This document shows positions 26,681 to 35,876 of a stretch of DNA of 64,000 nt, piece by piece. The position numbers and the translations under genes were made by a program. Within the stretch, counting starts at the first letter, position 1. The number at the start of each line of letters is the position of its first letter. This DNA comes from Flavobacterium sp. I3-2 (GTDB lineage: Bacteria; Bacteroidota; Bacteroidia; Flavobacteriales; Flavobacteriaceae): contig NZ_CP058306.1 of assembly GCF_013389595.1 (NCBI RefSeq), positions 1,550,001 through 1,614,000 on the forward strand, given 5' to 3'. A model generated the notes under the pieces. It searched no databases. It was not told where the DNA came from and was given only the letters and a program-made list of their open reading frames with translations.

Positions 26681-27355
26681 GTGGGAAGTAAAAATAAATT
26701 GAAACGCTTCAGAGAAAACGAGACATTCGGAAATGTTTTTCAACCAACTCGTGAAGAAATTGTAGACGCTGTTTTTCCTTTAAAAGGAAATTGGAATGAA
26801 GAAGTTTTTAAGAACAATAATCCTATTGTTTTAGAATTAGGATGTGGAAAAGGTGAATATTCAGTTGGATTGGCAGCTCGTTATCCAGAAAAAAATTTCG
26901 TAGGAATTGATATTAAAGGAGCTCGTTTTTGGAGAGGTGCTAAAACTGCAGTGGAAAATAATTTAAACAATGTGGCGTTTATTCGTACGCAAATTGAATT
27001 GATTGAAGATGTTTTTGCAGAAAACGAAGTGTCTGAAATTTGGATTACTTTCCCAGATCCACAAATCAAATATAAAAGAACTAAACATCGTTTAACAAAT
27101 GCCGAGTTCTTACAACGCTACAAGAAAATTCTGAACGAAGATGGCGTTGTAAATTTAAAAACCGATAGCGAATTTATGCACGGTTATACTTTAGGATTAC
27201 TTCATGGTGAAGGACATGAGGTTATTTATGCAAATCATGATGTTTATAAAAACGAAGGAGCTCCAGAAGTAGTTACTACTATCCAAACATTCTACGAATC
27301 GCAATATTTAGAAATCAATAAAGCGATTACTTATATTCAATTCAGAATTAAATAA
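26681..27355 (+). CDS. trmB: tRNA (guanine-N7-)-methyltransferase
   Basis: A 224-residue SAM-dependent enzyme that methylates G46 of tRNA. The SAM-binding motif is VLELGCGKGEYSVGLA (about 51-66), followed by NFVGIDIKGARFWRGAK, and the catalytic/RNA-binding segment is EIWITFPDPQIKYKRTKHRL. The start is GTG at 26681; the N-terminus MGSKNKLKRFRENETFGNVF is typical of flavobacterial TrmB, supporting that choice. Its stop overlaps the next start (TAATG), so the two genes are coupled. Confidence 0.93.
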   Translation: MGSKNKLKRFRENETFGNVFQPTREEIVDAVFPLKGNWNEEVFKNNNPIVLELGCGKGEYSVGLAARYPEKNFVGIDIKGARFWRGAKTAVENNLNNVAFIRTQIELIEDVFAENEVSEIWITFPDPQIKYKRTKHRLTNAEFLQRYKKILNEDGVVNLKTDSEFMHGYTLGLLHGEGHEVIYANHDVYKNEGAPEVVTTIQTFYESQYLEINKAITYIQFRIK

Positions 27356-27975
27356 TGATTTATGTTTATACATTCCTTGTCGGATTGTTTGCGTCAATAG
27401 TTGGTACTATTTTACCGGGTTTACTAAATGGTAATATCGTAAAAATAGCTGCTAAAGAAGGACGCAAGAAAGCATATATATTTACCTCAGGAGTTTTAGT
27501 AGTCATTTTTTTTCAGACGTATTTAGCTATCAATTTTGCAAGGTTAATTGACCGAAGTGATTTTGTTGCCGAAATAATTCATGAAGTAGGTTTGGCCATT
27601 TTCGCAATTTTGACAATTTATTTTTTATTCTTTGCAAAAAGACCAAAAGAAATTAAAGTTAAGAAAGAGAAAAGTGCGAAAAGACGTTTTTTTTACGGAA
27701 TGTTTTTAGCGGCAATAAATATGTTTCCGATTCCGTATTATGTTTTCGTAAGTATTACAGCGGATCAATATCTCGATTTTGAATTAAGAAATCCATTTAC
27801 TTCTTTGATATCTTTAGGTGTAGTTTTTGGTTCGGCATTCGTGTTTATGCTGTATTTAAATTACTTTAAAAACAAATCGTTAGAAGAGAATTATATATTA
27901 AAAAATATAAACTATTTTATTGGAGGTATTACAGGTATTATTGCCATTTTTACAGCAATAAAAATTTTTTACTAA
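27355..27975 (+). CDS. LysE-family amino-acid exporter-like membrane protein
   Basis: A 206-residue polytopic membrane protein with about six hydrophobic helices. The first helix FLVGLFASIVGTILPGLLNG and the next cytoplasmic segment NIVKIAAKEGRKKAYIF follow the LysE/RhtB pattern (GxxxxxxPGxxN). LysE proteins export amino acids such as lysine or threonine; the substrate is not predictable. Overlaps trmB by one base and ends at a UUCG-tetraloop terminator. Confidence 0.82.
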   Translation: MIYVYTFLVGLFASIVGTILPGLLNGNIVKIAAKEGRKKAYIFTSGVLVVIFFQTYLAINFARLIDRSDFVAEIIHEVGLAIFAILTIYFLFFAKRPKEIKVKKEKSAKRRFFYGMFLAAINMFPIPYYVFVSITADQYLDFELRNPFTSLISLGVVFGSAFVFMLYLNYFKNKSLEENYILKNINYFIGGITGIIAIFTAIKIFY

Positions 27976-28000
27976 AAGAGAGCTTCGGTTCTCTTTTTTT
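27974..28000 (+). terminator. Terminator of the trmB-lysE unit
   Basis: AGAGAGC-TTCG-GTTCTCT forms a stem closed by a UUCG tetraloop and followed by T8. Confidence 0.85.
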
Positions 28001-28067
28001 TGTCTTATAATGATTTTGATGTCTATTTTTTGCACTTTATTAACTTTATATTTTAAGAAATTCGTGT

Positions 28068-28075
28068 TATCTTTG
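28068..28075 (+). promoter_or_regulatory. -7 promoter element of mrp
   Basis: TATCTTTG is a perfect TAnnTTTG match about 70 bp upstream of the reassigned mrp ATG at 28148. Confidence 0.5.
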
Positions 28076-28147
28076 TGATTCAAAATTATTCTATATAAGT
28101 GCTTGGTTTCAAGTGAAAAACAAGATAAATCATTATCTAAAATTAAT

Positions 28148-29275
28148 ATGAAATTAGATCGTAAAGAAATCCTTACCGCATTAGAAACTATTTCTGTTGC
28201 AGGCGAAGGTAAAAATATGGTAGAAAGTGGTGCGGTTCAAAACGTAATGACTTTTGGTAATGAGGTTGTGGTGGATGTTACTTTGCAAACACCAGCAATG
28301 CATATTAAAAAACGTACAGAAACAGATATTACTAATTTAATTCACGAAAAATTTTCGGCAGATGTTAAAGTAAAAGTAAATATCAAAGTTGAAGCTCCAG
28401 AAAAACCTGAAATCAAAGGGAAATCAATTCCTGGAATTTCAAATATTATCGCCGTTTCTTCAGGAAAAGGTGGTGTAGGAAAATCTACTGTTACTGCAAA
28501 TTTAGCAGTTACTTTAGCTACAATGGGATTTAAAGTTGGTGTTTTAGATGCTGATATTTACGGACCTTCAATGCCAATTATGTTTGATGTTGAGAAATCT
28601 CGTCCAATCTCTGTTGAAGTTGATGGAAAATCAAAAATGAAACCAATTTTAAGCTACGGTGTTGAGTTACTTTCAATCGGCTTTTTTACAAGTCCTGACC
28701 AAGCGGTTATTTGGAGAGGACCAATGGCTTCAAAAGCTTTGAATCAAATGATTTTTGATGCTGATTGGGGTGAATTAGATTTCTTATTATTAGATTTGCC
28801 TCCAGGAACAGGTGATATTCATTTGTCATTGATGCAATCGTTACCAATTACTGGTGCCGTTGTAGTTTCGACTCCGCAAGCTGTTGCTTTAGCAGATGCT
28901 AAAAAAGGAGTTTCGATGTTTATGGCAGAAAGTATTAATGTTCCGGTGTTAGGAATTATTGAAAATATGGCGTATTTTACACCTGCTGAATTGCCAGAAA
29001 ATAAATATTACATTTTCGGTCAAGAAGGTGCAAAAAATTTAGCTCAAGATTTAGAAGTTCCATTCTTAGGAGAAGTTCCAATTGTTCAAAGTATTCGTGA
29101 AGCTGGTGACTACGGAAGACCAGCAGCTTTACAAGTTGATTCTCCGGTAGGTGAAGCTTTTGTTCAAATTGCTCGTAATGTTGTAGAACAAGTGGTACGT
29201 CGTAACGAATCTTTACCTCCGACAGAAGCTGTAAAGATTACTACAATGGCTGGATGTTCTCCGTCAAAAAAATAA
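28148..29275 (+). CDS. mrp: Mrp/NBP35-type Fe-S cluster carrier ATPase
   Basis: A 375-residue cytoplasmic P-loop ATPase that carries and transfers Fe-S clusters (ApbC/Ind1 family). The N-terminal DUF59/MIP18-like domain (about 1-85) precedes VSSGKGGVGKSTVTANLA, the deviant Walker A with its signature Lys, then VLDADIYGPSMP and LLDLPPGTGDIHLS. The usual C-x-x-C region is not evident; a Cys occurs near the C-terminus (TTMAGCSPSKK). I use the ATG at 28148: a TTG at 28103 would add 15 residues lacking family similarity. Followed by an Nfu gene, consistent with a shared Fe-S role. Confidence 0.92.
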   Translation: MKLDRKEILTALETISVAGEGKNMVESGAVQNVMTFGNEVVVDVTLQTPAMHIKKRTETDITNLIHEKFSADVKVKVNIKVEAPEKPEIKGKSIPGISNIIAVSSGKGGVGKSTVTANLAVTLATMGFKVGVLDADIYGPSMPIMFDVEKSRPISVEVDGKSKMKPILSYGVELLSIGFFTSPDQAVIWRGPMASKALNQMIFDADWGELDFLLLDLPPGTGDIHLSLMQSLPITGAVVVSTPQAVALADAKKGVSMFMAESINVPVLGIIENMAYFTPAELPENKYYIFGQEGAKNLAQDLEVPFLGEVPIVQSIREAGDYGRPAALQVDSPVGEAFVQIARNVVEQVVRRNESLPPTEAVKITTMAGCSPSKK

Positions 29276-29304
29276 TTGAATTTTAGATTCATAAATAAAA
29301 AACT

Positions 29305-29550
29305 ATGTCTACAGAAAATATTAGATTAAATGTAGAAAAAGCATTAGAAGAAATTCGTCCTTTTTTAAATTCAGACGGGGGTGATATAACGCTAATTTCT
29401 ATAGAAGATGATAAACACGTAAAGGTTCGTTTAGAAGGAGCTTGTACTTTGTGTAGCGTGAATCAAACGACTTTAAAAGCTGGAGTTGAAACAACAATTA
29501 AAAAATACGCTCCAGAAATTGAAACAGTCGTAAATATAAGTGAAGAATAA
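29305..29550 (+). CDS. NifU C-terminal domain (Nfu) Fe-S scaffold protein
   Basis: An 81-residue stand-alone Nfu domain. It has LNSDGGDITL and the cluster-binding Cys-x-x-Cys as CTLC (Cys47, Cys50), followed by LKAGVETTIKKYAPE. Nfu proteins bind a 4Fe-4S cluster between two monomers and pass it to targets. It lies 29 bp after mrp with no terminator between, so the pair is an Fe-S delivery operon; a hairpin terminator follows. Confidence 0.93.
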   Translation: MSTENIRLNVEKALEEIRPFLNSDGGDITLISIEDDKHVKVRLEGACTLCSVNQTTLKAGVETTIKKYAPEIETVVNISEE

Positions 29551-29563
29551 GATTTTCAATATT

Positions 29564-29602
29564 AAAACAGTGATGAGTAGCTGATATTTATCACTGTTTT
29601 TG
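29564..29602 (+). terminator. Terminator of the mrp-nfu unit
   Basis: AAAACAGTGAT pairs with ATCACTGTTTT around a 15-nt loop and is followed by T residues. Confidence 0.75.
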
Positions 29603-29639
29603 TATTTGAATCTACTTAATTTTACCAAAAATTATAAAG

Positions 29640-30692
29640 ATGATTGAAACAGATATATTAATAATTGGAGCTGGTCCAACAGGATTGTTTGCTGTTTTCG
29701 AAGCCGGATTATTAAAACTAAAATGTCATTTAATAGACGGATTGCCTCAACCTGGAGGTCAATTAACTGAATTATATCCCAAAAAGCCAATATTCGATAT
29801 TCCTGGCTATCCATCTGTTGGAGCTGCGGAATTAATCGATAATTTAATGGAACAAATCAAACAATTTGAACCAGGTTTTACATTAAATGAAGTTGCTGAA
29901 ACTATTGATAAATTAGAAGATGGAACTTTTATAGTTACAACAAATAAAGGAACTAAACATCATGCAAAAGCGGTTGCAATTGCTGGAGGTTTAGGGAGTT
30001 TTGAACCTCGTAAACCTGTTATCGACAATATTGCATTTTATGAAGATAAAGGGGTTGAATATTTTGTTAAAAATCCAGAACTTTTCAGAGATAAAAAAAT
30101 TGTAATTGCCGGAGGTGGTGATTCTGCTTTAGATTGGAGTATTTTCTTAGCAGATGTCGCTTCAAGCGTAACTTTAGTTCATCGAAGAAATGAATTTCGT
30201 GGAGCTTTAGATTCTGTCGAAAAAGTACAAGAACTAAAGAAACAAGGGAAAGTTAATTTGATAACTCCTGCAGAAGTTATTGAGGTACACGGAGAAAATC
30301 ATGTAAATGCTTTAACATTGCAGATTGGAGATGAAAAACAACAAATCGAAACTGATTATTTTATTCCTCTTTTTGGATTAACGCCAAAATTAGGACCTAT
30401 TGCAAATTGGGGATTAGAGATTGAAAAAAATGCGATTAAAGTAAATAACGCATTGGATTATCAAACAAATATTCCAGGTATTTACGCAATTGGCGATGTT
30501 AATATTTACCCAGGTAAATTGAAGTTGATTTTGTGTGGATTTCATGAAGCAACTTTAATGTGCCAAAGTGTTTATAATTTAATCAATCCGGGTAAGAAAT
30601 ATGTGTTGAAATATACAACTGTTTCTGGAATTGATGGATTTGATGGAACTCGTAAAGAAGCTGAAAAAGCAGTTGTAAAGTCAATTGATTAA
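29640..30692 (+). CDS. Thioredoxin-reductase-like ferredoxin-NADP reductase
   Basis: A 350-residue FAD enzyme with FAD-binding GAGPTGL (8-14) and NAD(P)-binding VIAGGGDSALDW, and C-terminal YAIGDVNIYPGKLKLI. It has the thioredoxin-reductase fold but lacks the CxxC redox pair, as in YumC-type ferredoxin/flavodoxin-NADP reductases. The gene is followed 19 bp later by a 2Fe-2S ferredoxin, its likely electron partner. Together they could supply electrons for Fe-S assembly or oxygenases. Confidence 0.88.
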   Translation: MIETDILIIGAGPTGLFAVFEAGLLKLKCHLIDGLPQPGGQLTELYPKKPIFDIPGYPSVGAAELIDNLMEQIKQFEPGFTLNEVAETIDKLEDGTFIVTTNKGTKHHAKAVAIAGGLGSFEPRKPVIDNIAFYEDKGVEYFVKNPELFRDKKIVIAGGGDSALDWSIFLADVASSVTLVHRRNEFRGALDSVEKVQELKKQGKVNLITPAEVIEVHGENHVNALTLQIGDEKQQIETDYFIPLFGLTPKLGPIANWGLEIEKNAIKVNNALDYQTNIPGIYAIGDVNIYPGKLKLILCGFHEATLMCQSVYNLINPGKKYVLKYTTVSGIDGFDGTRKEAEKAVVKSID

Positions 30693-30711
30693 TTAGTTAA
30701 ATCAAATTTTA

Positions 30712-31041
30712 ATGAACGATATTAAAATTACAATTATAGACAGAGAAGGTGTTTCACACGAAGTTGATGCACCAACCGATATGAATATGAATGTGATGGA
30801 ATTGATTCGTGCGTACGAATTAGCTCCAGAAGGAACCATTGGTATTTGTGGCGGCATGGCAATGTGTGCATCTTGTCAATGTTATGTCTTGAATGATGTA
30901 GAATTACCCGAAATGTCAGATGATGAAGAAGCGATGCTTTCTGAAGCTTTCAATGTAAAAGAAAATAGTCGTTTAGGTTGTCAAATTCATATAACTCCAG
31001 AAATCGAAGGTTTGCTTGTAGAATTAGCGCCTGAAAATTAA
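30712..31041 (+). CDS. 2Fe-2S ferredoxin, adrenodoxin type
   Basis: A 109-residue ferredoxin with the cluster motif in GICGGMAMCASCQCYVL: Cys46, Cys52, Cys55, with the fourth ligand Cys90 in LGCQI. The C-x5-C-x2-C spacing is that of vertebrate/ISC-type ferredoxins. An extra Cys57 lies next to the third ligand. Strongly acidic, suiting interaction with the reductase encoded just upstream. Confidence 0.93.
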   Translation: MNDIKITIIDREGVSHEVDAPTDMNMNVMELIRAYELAPEGTIGICGGMAMCASCQCYVLNDVELPEMSDDEEAMLSEAFNVKENSRLGCQIHITPEIEGLLVELAPEN

Positions 31042-31159
31042 TTTTAAAAAAATTAACAAAAAACTTGATATTTTAAATCAAAAAGATTAAGTTTATGAAA
31101 GTATTATGATTTAGAATTGTTTTAGATTTTTTATTGGATTTATTTTATTTTTACAGAAA

Positions 31160-31197
31160 AAAAAACGAATTGCGAAAATGCAATTCGTTTTTTGTTT
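31160..31197. terminator. Bidirectional terminator between ferredoxin and DUF3050 genes
   Basis: ACGAATTGC (31167-31175) pairs with GCAATTCGT (31182-31190) around GAAAAT, with A and T runs on both sides. Confidence 0.85.
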
Positions 31198-31198
31198 T

Positions 31199-31963
31199 TT
31201 ACCCGATTTGTTCTTCAATAGCATTCCAAAGTAAATACCTTTTTTCAAGAGCTTCTTTTGAAACAGCTAAAACTTCATTCCATTTTTGTTGGTCATTCTC
31301 ACATAAATAAGCAATCATTTTAAAAGCCATTGGACCGTGTTCGTCTGCGTCAAGTTCTATATGTCTTTCAAAATAGTAAATCAATTTATTTAGGTCAGTT
31401 TCTGGAAAGTTAATCTGAAAATTTTTTAATATTTCAGTAAACATATCCGGAATTAAATCTTCACGTCCAAAAGTAAAAGCGGCAGCAATTTCATGTGTTT
31501 TACCTCGTTGAATAACATCAAAACTAAAGTTTAAAAACGATTTGATATTCGGATGTAATTCACTTTTTTCAATAACTTCGAAAATTGAATTTCCATTTCT
31601 AACATCATTAATAAAATTAAGAACAGTTCTAGTATTTGCATTCGAATCTTTCATTGCGTCAAGGTACATTTCAAAATGACTCAATCGGCTTCCATCTATT
31701 GCAAGGTCAGATTCTTCTGCTAAAACAATCTCATTAATTAAATATCTTGTTTCTGGATTTTCACTTGCAAACCAAGGAGTTGTTGTACAAGTTAATTTTT
31801 GTTGAAGCGCTTTTAAAAGCGACATAAAATCCCAAACCGCATAAACATGTCCTTCAAGGAATTTTTGTAAATCTTCAATTTTTTGGATTTTTTTATATAA
31901 CGAATGATTCAATAATTTATTTCGTTCTACTTTTATTTGTTCGTTGACTTTCTGAATATTCAT
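31199..31963 (-). CDS. DUF3050 family protein (haem-oxygenase-like fold)
   Basis: A 254-residue cytoplasmic protein. VYAVWDFMSLLKALQQKLTC and FERHIELDADEHGPMAF are characteristic of DUF3050, a family predicted to have an all-helical haem-oxygenase-like di-metal fold; His, Asp and Glu residues in HIELDADEHGP are candidate metal ligands. The reaction is unknown. Single gene, with about 190 bp of AT-rich sequence upstream. Confidence 0.85.
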   Translation of the reverse strand: MNIQKVNEQIKVERNKLLNHSLYKKIQKIEDLQKFLEGHVYAVWDFMSLLKALQQKLTCTTTPWFASENPETRYLINEIVLAEESDLAIDGSRLSHFEMYLDAMKDSNANTRTVLNFINDVRNGNSIFEVIEKSELHPNIKSFLNFSFDVIQRGKTHEIAAAFTFGREDLIPDMFTEILKNFQINFPETDLNKLIYYFERHIELDADEHGPMAFKMIAYLCENDQQKWNEVLAVSKEALEKRYLLWNAIEEQIG

Positions 31964-32183
31964 TTGATTTATTGTTTAATCAAATGTAATATTTTGATTT
32001 TTGTTTACTGTACGAAATTGATATATTAAGTTTATAATTGATATTCTTTTTGTGTTTTGTTGATATGTCGATTTATTATTTGTTAAAAAGTTTTTTTTAC
32101 TGAATTTAATTTAAAATATATAAATTAAGTTTGTGGAAATGATTATTTAATTACATTTGACAGATTTTTTTAAAGAACAAAAA

Positions 32184-32504
32184 ATGAAAATGTTGCTTAA
32201 ATATATGAAATGGGCTTTATACTTATTGACTGTTTTATTTATCGGATATTTTATAGCGTTATTAAGTAACGAAGAATTTGCTTCATTATTGAATGATAAA
32301 TATGATTACTATATTTATCTACAACTGATTCATGTTTTCTTGTCCTTAAGTGTTTTATTTGTGATTTGGTCTAATGACCTTTATGATAAATGGCAGAAAA
32401 TTGATCAAACCTTAATTGTTGTTTTCTTTTCGGTAATCGGTTTGTGGATATGGTTTCTGAAATTTTATCCGAAGTTTTTAAAATTTGAAAAAGATAACGA
32501 TTAA
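32184..32504 (+). CDS. Small membrane protein with three predicted TM helices
   Basis: About 106 residues from the ATG at 32184 (MKMLLKYMKWALYLLTVLFI); a TTG at 32157 would add nine residues. Three hydrophobic helices are visible: ALYLLTVLFIGYFIALL, YIYLQLIHVFLSLSVLFVIW and LIVVFFSVIGLWIWFLKF. It ends in a basic/acidic tail. No family recognised. The frame is bounded by its own terminator, and hydrophobic periodicity supports a real protein. Confidence 0.65.
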   Translation: MKMLLKYMKWALYLLTVLFIGYFIALLSNEEFASLLNDKYDYYIYLQLIHVFLSLSVLFVIWSNDLYDKWQKIDQTLIVVFFSVIGLWIWFLKFYPKFLKFEKDND

Positions 32505-32520
32505 TTTTTTTTTATAAAAA

Positions 32521-32558
32521 AAAATCCTGAAATACTTATTATTTCAGGATTTTATATT
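32521..32558. terminator. Bidirectional terminator between the small membrane protein and acyl-CoA dehydrogenase genes
   Basis: AAAATCCTGAAATA pairs with TATTTCAGGATTTT around CTTAT. Confidence 0.85.
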
Positions 32559-32572
32559 TTTGTATATATTGA

Positions 32573-33751
32573 TTATTTAAAGGCAGGGAAACCAGTAACG
32601 TCCATTCCTGTAATCAATAAGTGAATGTCGTGAGTTCCTTCGTAAGTAACTACAGATTCTAAATTCATCATATGACGCATGATTGAATATTCACCTGTAA
32701 TTCCCATTCCACCTAACATTTGACGTGCATCACGTGCAATTGTTAAAGCCATGTCCACATTATTACGCTTAGCCATAGAAATTTGAGCAGTTGTAGCCTT
32801 ACCTTCGTTACGTAAAACTCCTAAACGCCAAGTTAATAATTGCGCTTTCGTGATTTCAGTAATCATTTCAGCTAATTTTTTCTGTTGTAATTGTGTTGCT
32901 CCAATTGGTTTGTCAAATTGAACACGTTCTTTAGAATAACGTAAAGCTGTATCATAACAATCCATTGCAGCTCCGATTGCTCCCCAAGCAATTCCGTAAC
33001 GTGCAGAATCTAAACATCCAAGCGGTGCACCTAATCCAGATTTATTTGGTAATAAATTCTCTTTAGGAACTTTTACATTATCAAAAATTAATTCTCCAGT
33101 AGCAGATGCTCTTAATGACCATTTGTTGTGTGTTTCTGGAGTTGTAAAACCTTCCATTCCGCGTTCAACAATTAAACCATGAATTCTTCCTTCTTCATTT
33201 TTAGCCCAAACAACAGCAATATCAGCAAAAGGTGCATTCGAAATCCACATTTTAGCTCCGTTTAATAAATAATGGTCACCCATATCTTTAAAATTCGTAA
33301 CCATTCCACCTGGGTTTGATCCGTAATCTGGTTCAGTTAAACCAAAACATCCAATCATTTCTCCAGTTGCTAATTTCGGAAGATATTTCATGCGTTGTTC
33401 TTCGTTTCCGTATTTCCAAATAGGATACATTACTAAAGATGATTGTACAGATGAAGTAGAACGAACGCCAGAATCACCACGCTCAATTTCTTGCATGATT
33501 AATCCATAAGAAATTTGGTCTAAACCAGCTCCGCCGTATTCAACAGGAATATAAGGTCCAAAACCACCAATTTCTCCTAAACCTTTTACAATTTGTTTTG
33601 GGAATTCAGCTCTTTGAGCGTATTCTTCGATAATCGGAGAAACTTCTTTCTTAACCCAAGCTCTTGCTGAGTCACGTACTAATTTATGTTCTTCTGTAAG
33701 TAAATCGTCTAATAAGTAATAATCTGGTGCCTGAAATAAATCCGGTTTCAT
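32573..33751 (-). CDS. Acyl-CoA dehydrogenase, glutaryl-CoA dehydrogenase type
   Basis: A 392-residue flavoenzyme with the acyl-CoA dehydrogenase fold. FGLTEPDYGSNPGGM and WISNAPFADIAVVWAK form the FAD/substrate region, and VTYEGTHDIHLLITG near the C-terminus carries the catalytic Glu (YEGT) in the position used by glutaryl-CoA and short-chain dehydrogenases. The N-terminus (DLFQAPDYYLLDDLLTEEHKLVRD) and length fit GcdH, which oxidatively decarboxylates glutaryl-CoA to crotonyl-CoA in lysine catabolism. Exact specificity is inferred. A saccharopine dehydrogenase gene at 6.5 kb could belong to the same pathway. Confidence 0.85.
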   Translation of the reverse strand: MKPDLFQAPDYYLLDDLLTEEHKLVRDSARAWVKKEVSPIIEEYAQRAEFPKQIVKGLGEIGGFGPYIPVEYGGAGLDQISYGLIMQEIERGDSGVRSTSSVQSSLVMYPIWKYGNEEQRMKYLPKLATGEMIGCFGLTEPDYGSNPGGMVTNFKDMGDHYLLNGAKMWISNAPFADIAVVWAKNEEGRIHGLIVERGMEGFTTPETHNKWSLRASATGELIFDNVKVPKENLLPNKSGLGAPLGCLDSARYGIAWGAIGAAMDCYDTALRYSKERVQFDKPIGATQLQQKKLAEMITEITKAQLLTWRLGVLRNEGKATTAQISMAKRNNVDMALTIARDARQMLGGMGITGEYSIMRHMMNLESVVTYEGTHDIHLLITGMDVTGFPAFK

Positions 33752-33907
33752 AAAAATAAATTAATTAGTTGAACTACAAAAATACTTATAATTAGCAGAA
33801 ATACAATTTTTATTTGTTAGAAGTGTATTTTTTATGAATAATTTATTTTTTCATAAAAACATTGTGTATTAAATGATTATTTTTGAATTTTAAAAAAAAC
33901 TAATTTT

Positions 33908-34852
33908 ATGAAAAACACATATTTATTATTGATATTATCTTTTGCGTTGTATTCTTGTGAAAGTGAAGTGGAAGATGATACTCAAAAAAAAGAAGTGAAA
34001 TTTGCGTTTGAGTCACTTGATCAAACTTATTACAATAATGCTTCTGCTGTTTTAACGCAACCTAACTCAAATGTTCGTTTAGATTCAATTGTTTATTTTC
34101 GATATTATCGATTTAATCCAGAAATCAATTCGTCTTATGAACGTGAGAAAGTTGGTGTAAATCAACGAGCTGTTTATGGAGTACCACTACCTGAAGATAC
34201 CAATCGTAGAACAGAAGTCTATAAATACAACAATAAACAACAATTGACCCATATTTTTAGTTATATTAATTTCGAATACAAAACTAAAGATCTTACCAAG
34301 CGTGGAGAAATTGAATATATTAATTATTTTAATTACGATAACAAAGCTAATTTAGTTGAAAAAGGCTATCAAGAATTAGATGACACAGGTACAATGATCA
34401 AAATGAATGATTATGTTTATGACCAATCTAATCGTTTAATAGAAGTGATAAATTCTGGTAATACGAAGTTTAAAATTAATGAGTTAGGTGATCAGATAAA
34501 GATTGAGTTTTTTTTAAATGATGAAATAGATGTAACTGAGACACTTGGCTTAGATGTTTTTAAAAATATTAAAAACAGGCGTTTACAATATAAGATGGAG
34601 CAAGATATTACTTTTGAATACAAGTATCCTAAAAATATATTTAATCCATTTGTAAATTTGTTTCCTAGTAATTTTTATCCCTTCTTGAATTTGAGTTTAG
34701 ATTTAGGAGGATATCAGCATTTTTCAACAGGTGGACAAAATCCGTTCTACGAATTGATTCAAGTTAATAGACTAGGATTTCCAGAGGTTGTTCAAAACGG
34801 AAGTTACGATGATGGTTACCGAACATATTATTACTATTCGACTTATAATTAA
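33908..34852 (+). CDS. Hypothetical lipoprotein with YD-like repeats
   Basis: A 314-residue lipoprotein: MKNTYLLLILSFALYSCESEVEDD with Cys17 and an acidic export-type signal. The mature part contains Tyr/Asn/Asp-rich strands such as YFNYDNKANLVEKGYQEL and DYVYDQSNRLIEVINSG, reminiscent of the YD repeats of Rhs-type or cell-surface proteins, but too few for a confident domain call. No function assigned. Flanked by a shared terminator with the convergent T9SS gene. Confidence 0.75.
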   Translation: MKNTYLLLILSFALYSCESEVEDDTQKKEVKFAFESLDQTYYNNASAVLTQPNSNVRLDSIVYFRYYRFNPEINSSYEREKVGVNQRAVYGVPLPEDTNRRTEVYKYNNKQQLTHIFSYINFEYKTKDLTKRGEIEYINYFNYDNKANLVEKGYQELDDTGTMIKMNDYVYDQSNRLIEVINSGNTKFKINELGDQIKIEFFLNDEIDVTETLGLDVFKNIKNRRLQYKMEQDITFEYKYPKNIFNPFVNLFPSNFYPFLNLSLDLGGYQHFSTGGQNPFYELIQVNRLGFPEVVQNGSYDDGYRTYYYYSTYN

Positions 34853-34857
34853 AAAAA

Positions 34858-34886
34858 AAAGGTCAAGTTTACAACTTGACCTTTTA
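34858..34886. terminator. Bidirectional terminator
   Basis: AAAGGTCAAGTT pairs with AACTTGACCTTT around TAC, between convergent genes. Confidence 0.87.
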
Positions 34887-34894
34887 TATTTGTT

Positions 34895-35791
34895 TTATTT
34901 TTTAATGAATTTAGAAGTTCCTTTACCTTCGTTAGTTTTTACTTCTATTAAGTAAGTTCCTGTAGATAAATCAGAAACATTAATTTTTGTATCGTTTTTG
35001 AATGTTTTTACTTTTCTTCCTGTAAGGTCGAAAATTGAAATATCATTTAATTCTAAACCATTTGTTGCTGTGATGTTCAATTCATCAGATGTTGGGTTAG
35101 GATAGATGGTAAAGTTTTCTTTAAAGAACTCTTCGTTAGAAGCAGTCGGTGTTGTTGTAACTTTGAAATCATCAATCGCAAGTCCAAATTGATCTTGAGA
35201 TACACAGTTGATACCAATATAAACAGGTTGGTTGTTGTATGATGCATCTAAAGTATAAGTATATTCTACCCATTGAGCTGTTGAAGGATTTGCGACAAAT
35301 GCTCCTGGAGAAATGATTGTAAAGTTACCTGGCGCAGTACCTGTAGTTGAAATACCTACTTTAAAACGCTCGTTTCCAAACTCAGCATCGCAAGATTTAG
35401 CCCAAAATGATACAACGTTTCCTTGAGCACCTAAAGTAATTTGAGGAGAAATCAACCAATCATTATTCCAAGGTGCAGAAGTTGCTGCAAAACAAACCAT
35501 TGATTTATCACCTGTTCTAGCTGACCAATTTGATGTTGCAGTGGACGTTAAAGCAGGTGTTGTAGCATTAGAGTTAAAAACTATAAATGCCATAGGTGCT
35601 TGTGCATTTAAGAAAGTAGCGCCGTTAAATCCATAGGTTGCTTTTAAATCTACATCTGTTAAAGTCCAGTTGCCAACATTTGCAATAGCAAAATTTGTGT
35701 AAGTTTCAAAGCTGTCTTCAAAAATAACAGCTTGTGCATTAGCCGTAAGGATTGAACCTAAAAGCATAGCTGAAAGTAATAGTTTTTTCAT
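34895..35791 (-). CDS. Secreted T9SS protein with choice-of-anchor J/MAM-like domain
   Basis: A 298-residue secreted protein with signal peptide MKKLLLSAMLLGSILTANAQ. Residues 22-205 form a jelly-roll domain of the choice-of-anchor J / cleaved-adhesin type, recognised by IFEDSFETYTNFAIANVGNW, DWLISPQITLGAQGNVVSFW and GLAIDDFKV. The last 75 residues are a type A sorting domain (FTIYPNPTSDELNIT, IFDLTGRKV, STGTYLIEVKT). Likely adhesive or glycan-binding. It follows metF by 85 bp with no obvious terminator, so readthrough from the methionine operon is possible. Confidence 0.85.
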   Translation of the reverse strand: MKKLLLSAMLLGSILTANAQAVIFEDSFETYTNFAIANVGNWTLTDVDLKATYGFNGATFLNAQAPMAFIVFNSNATTPALTSTATSNWSARTGDKSMVCFAATSAPWNNDWLISPQITLGAQGNVVSFWAKSCDAEFGNERFKVGISTTGTAPGNFTIISPGAFVANPSTAQWVEYTYTLDASYNNQPVYIGINCVSQDQFGLAIDDFKVTTTPTASNEEFFKENFTIYPNPTSDELNITATNGLELNDISIFDLTGRKVKTFKNDTKINVSDLSTGTYLIEVKTNEGKGTSKFIKK

Positions 35792-35876
35792 ATTATTTAA
35801 TTTTTGTAGTTTGTGGTTAAATTAATATAATTTATTTAGATAAAAAAATGTTATTCATAAATTATTTCGTAAGTTT

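Noticed and set aside
35836..35852. TTAGAT half-site upstream of the T9SS gene after metF
   Set aside because: Only one arm is present (TTAGAT then A-rich sequence); no matching inverted arm, so not counted as a copy of the palindrome.
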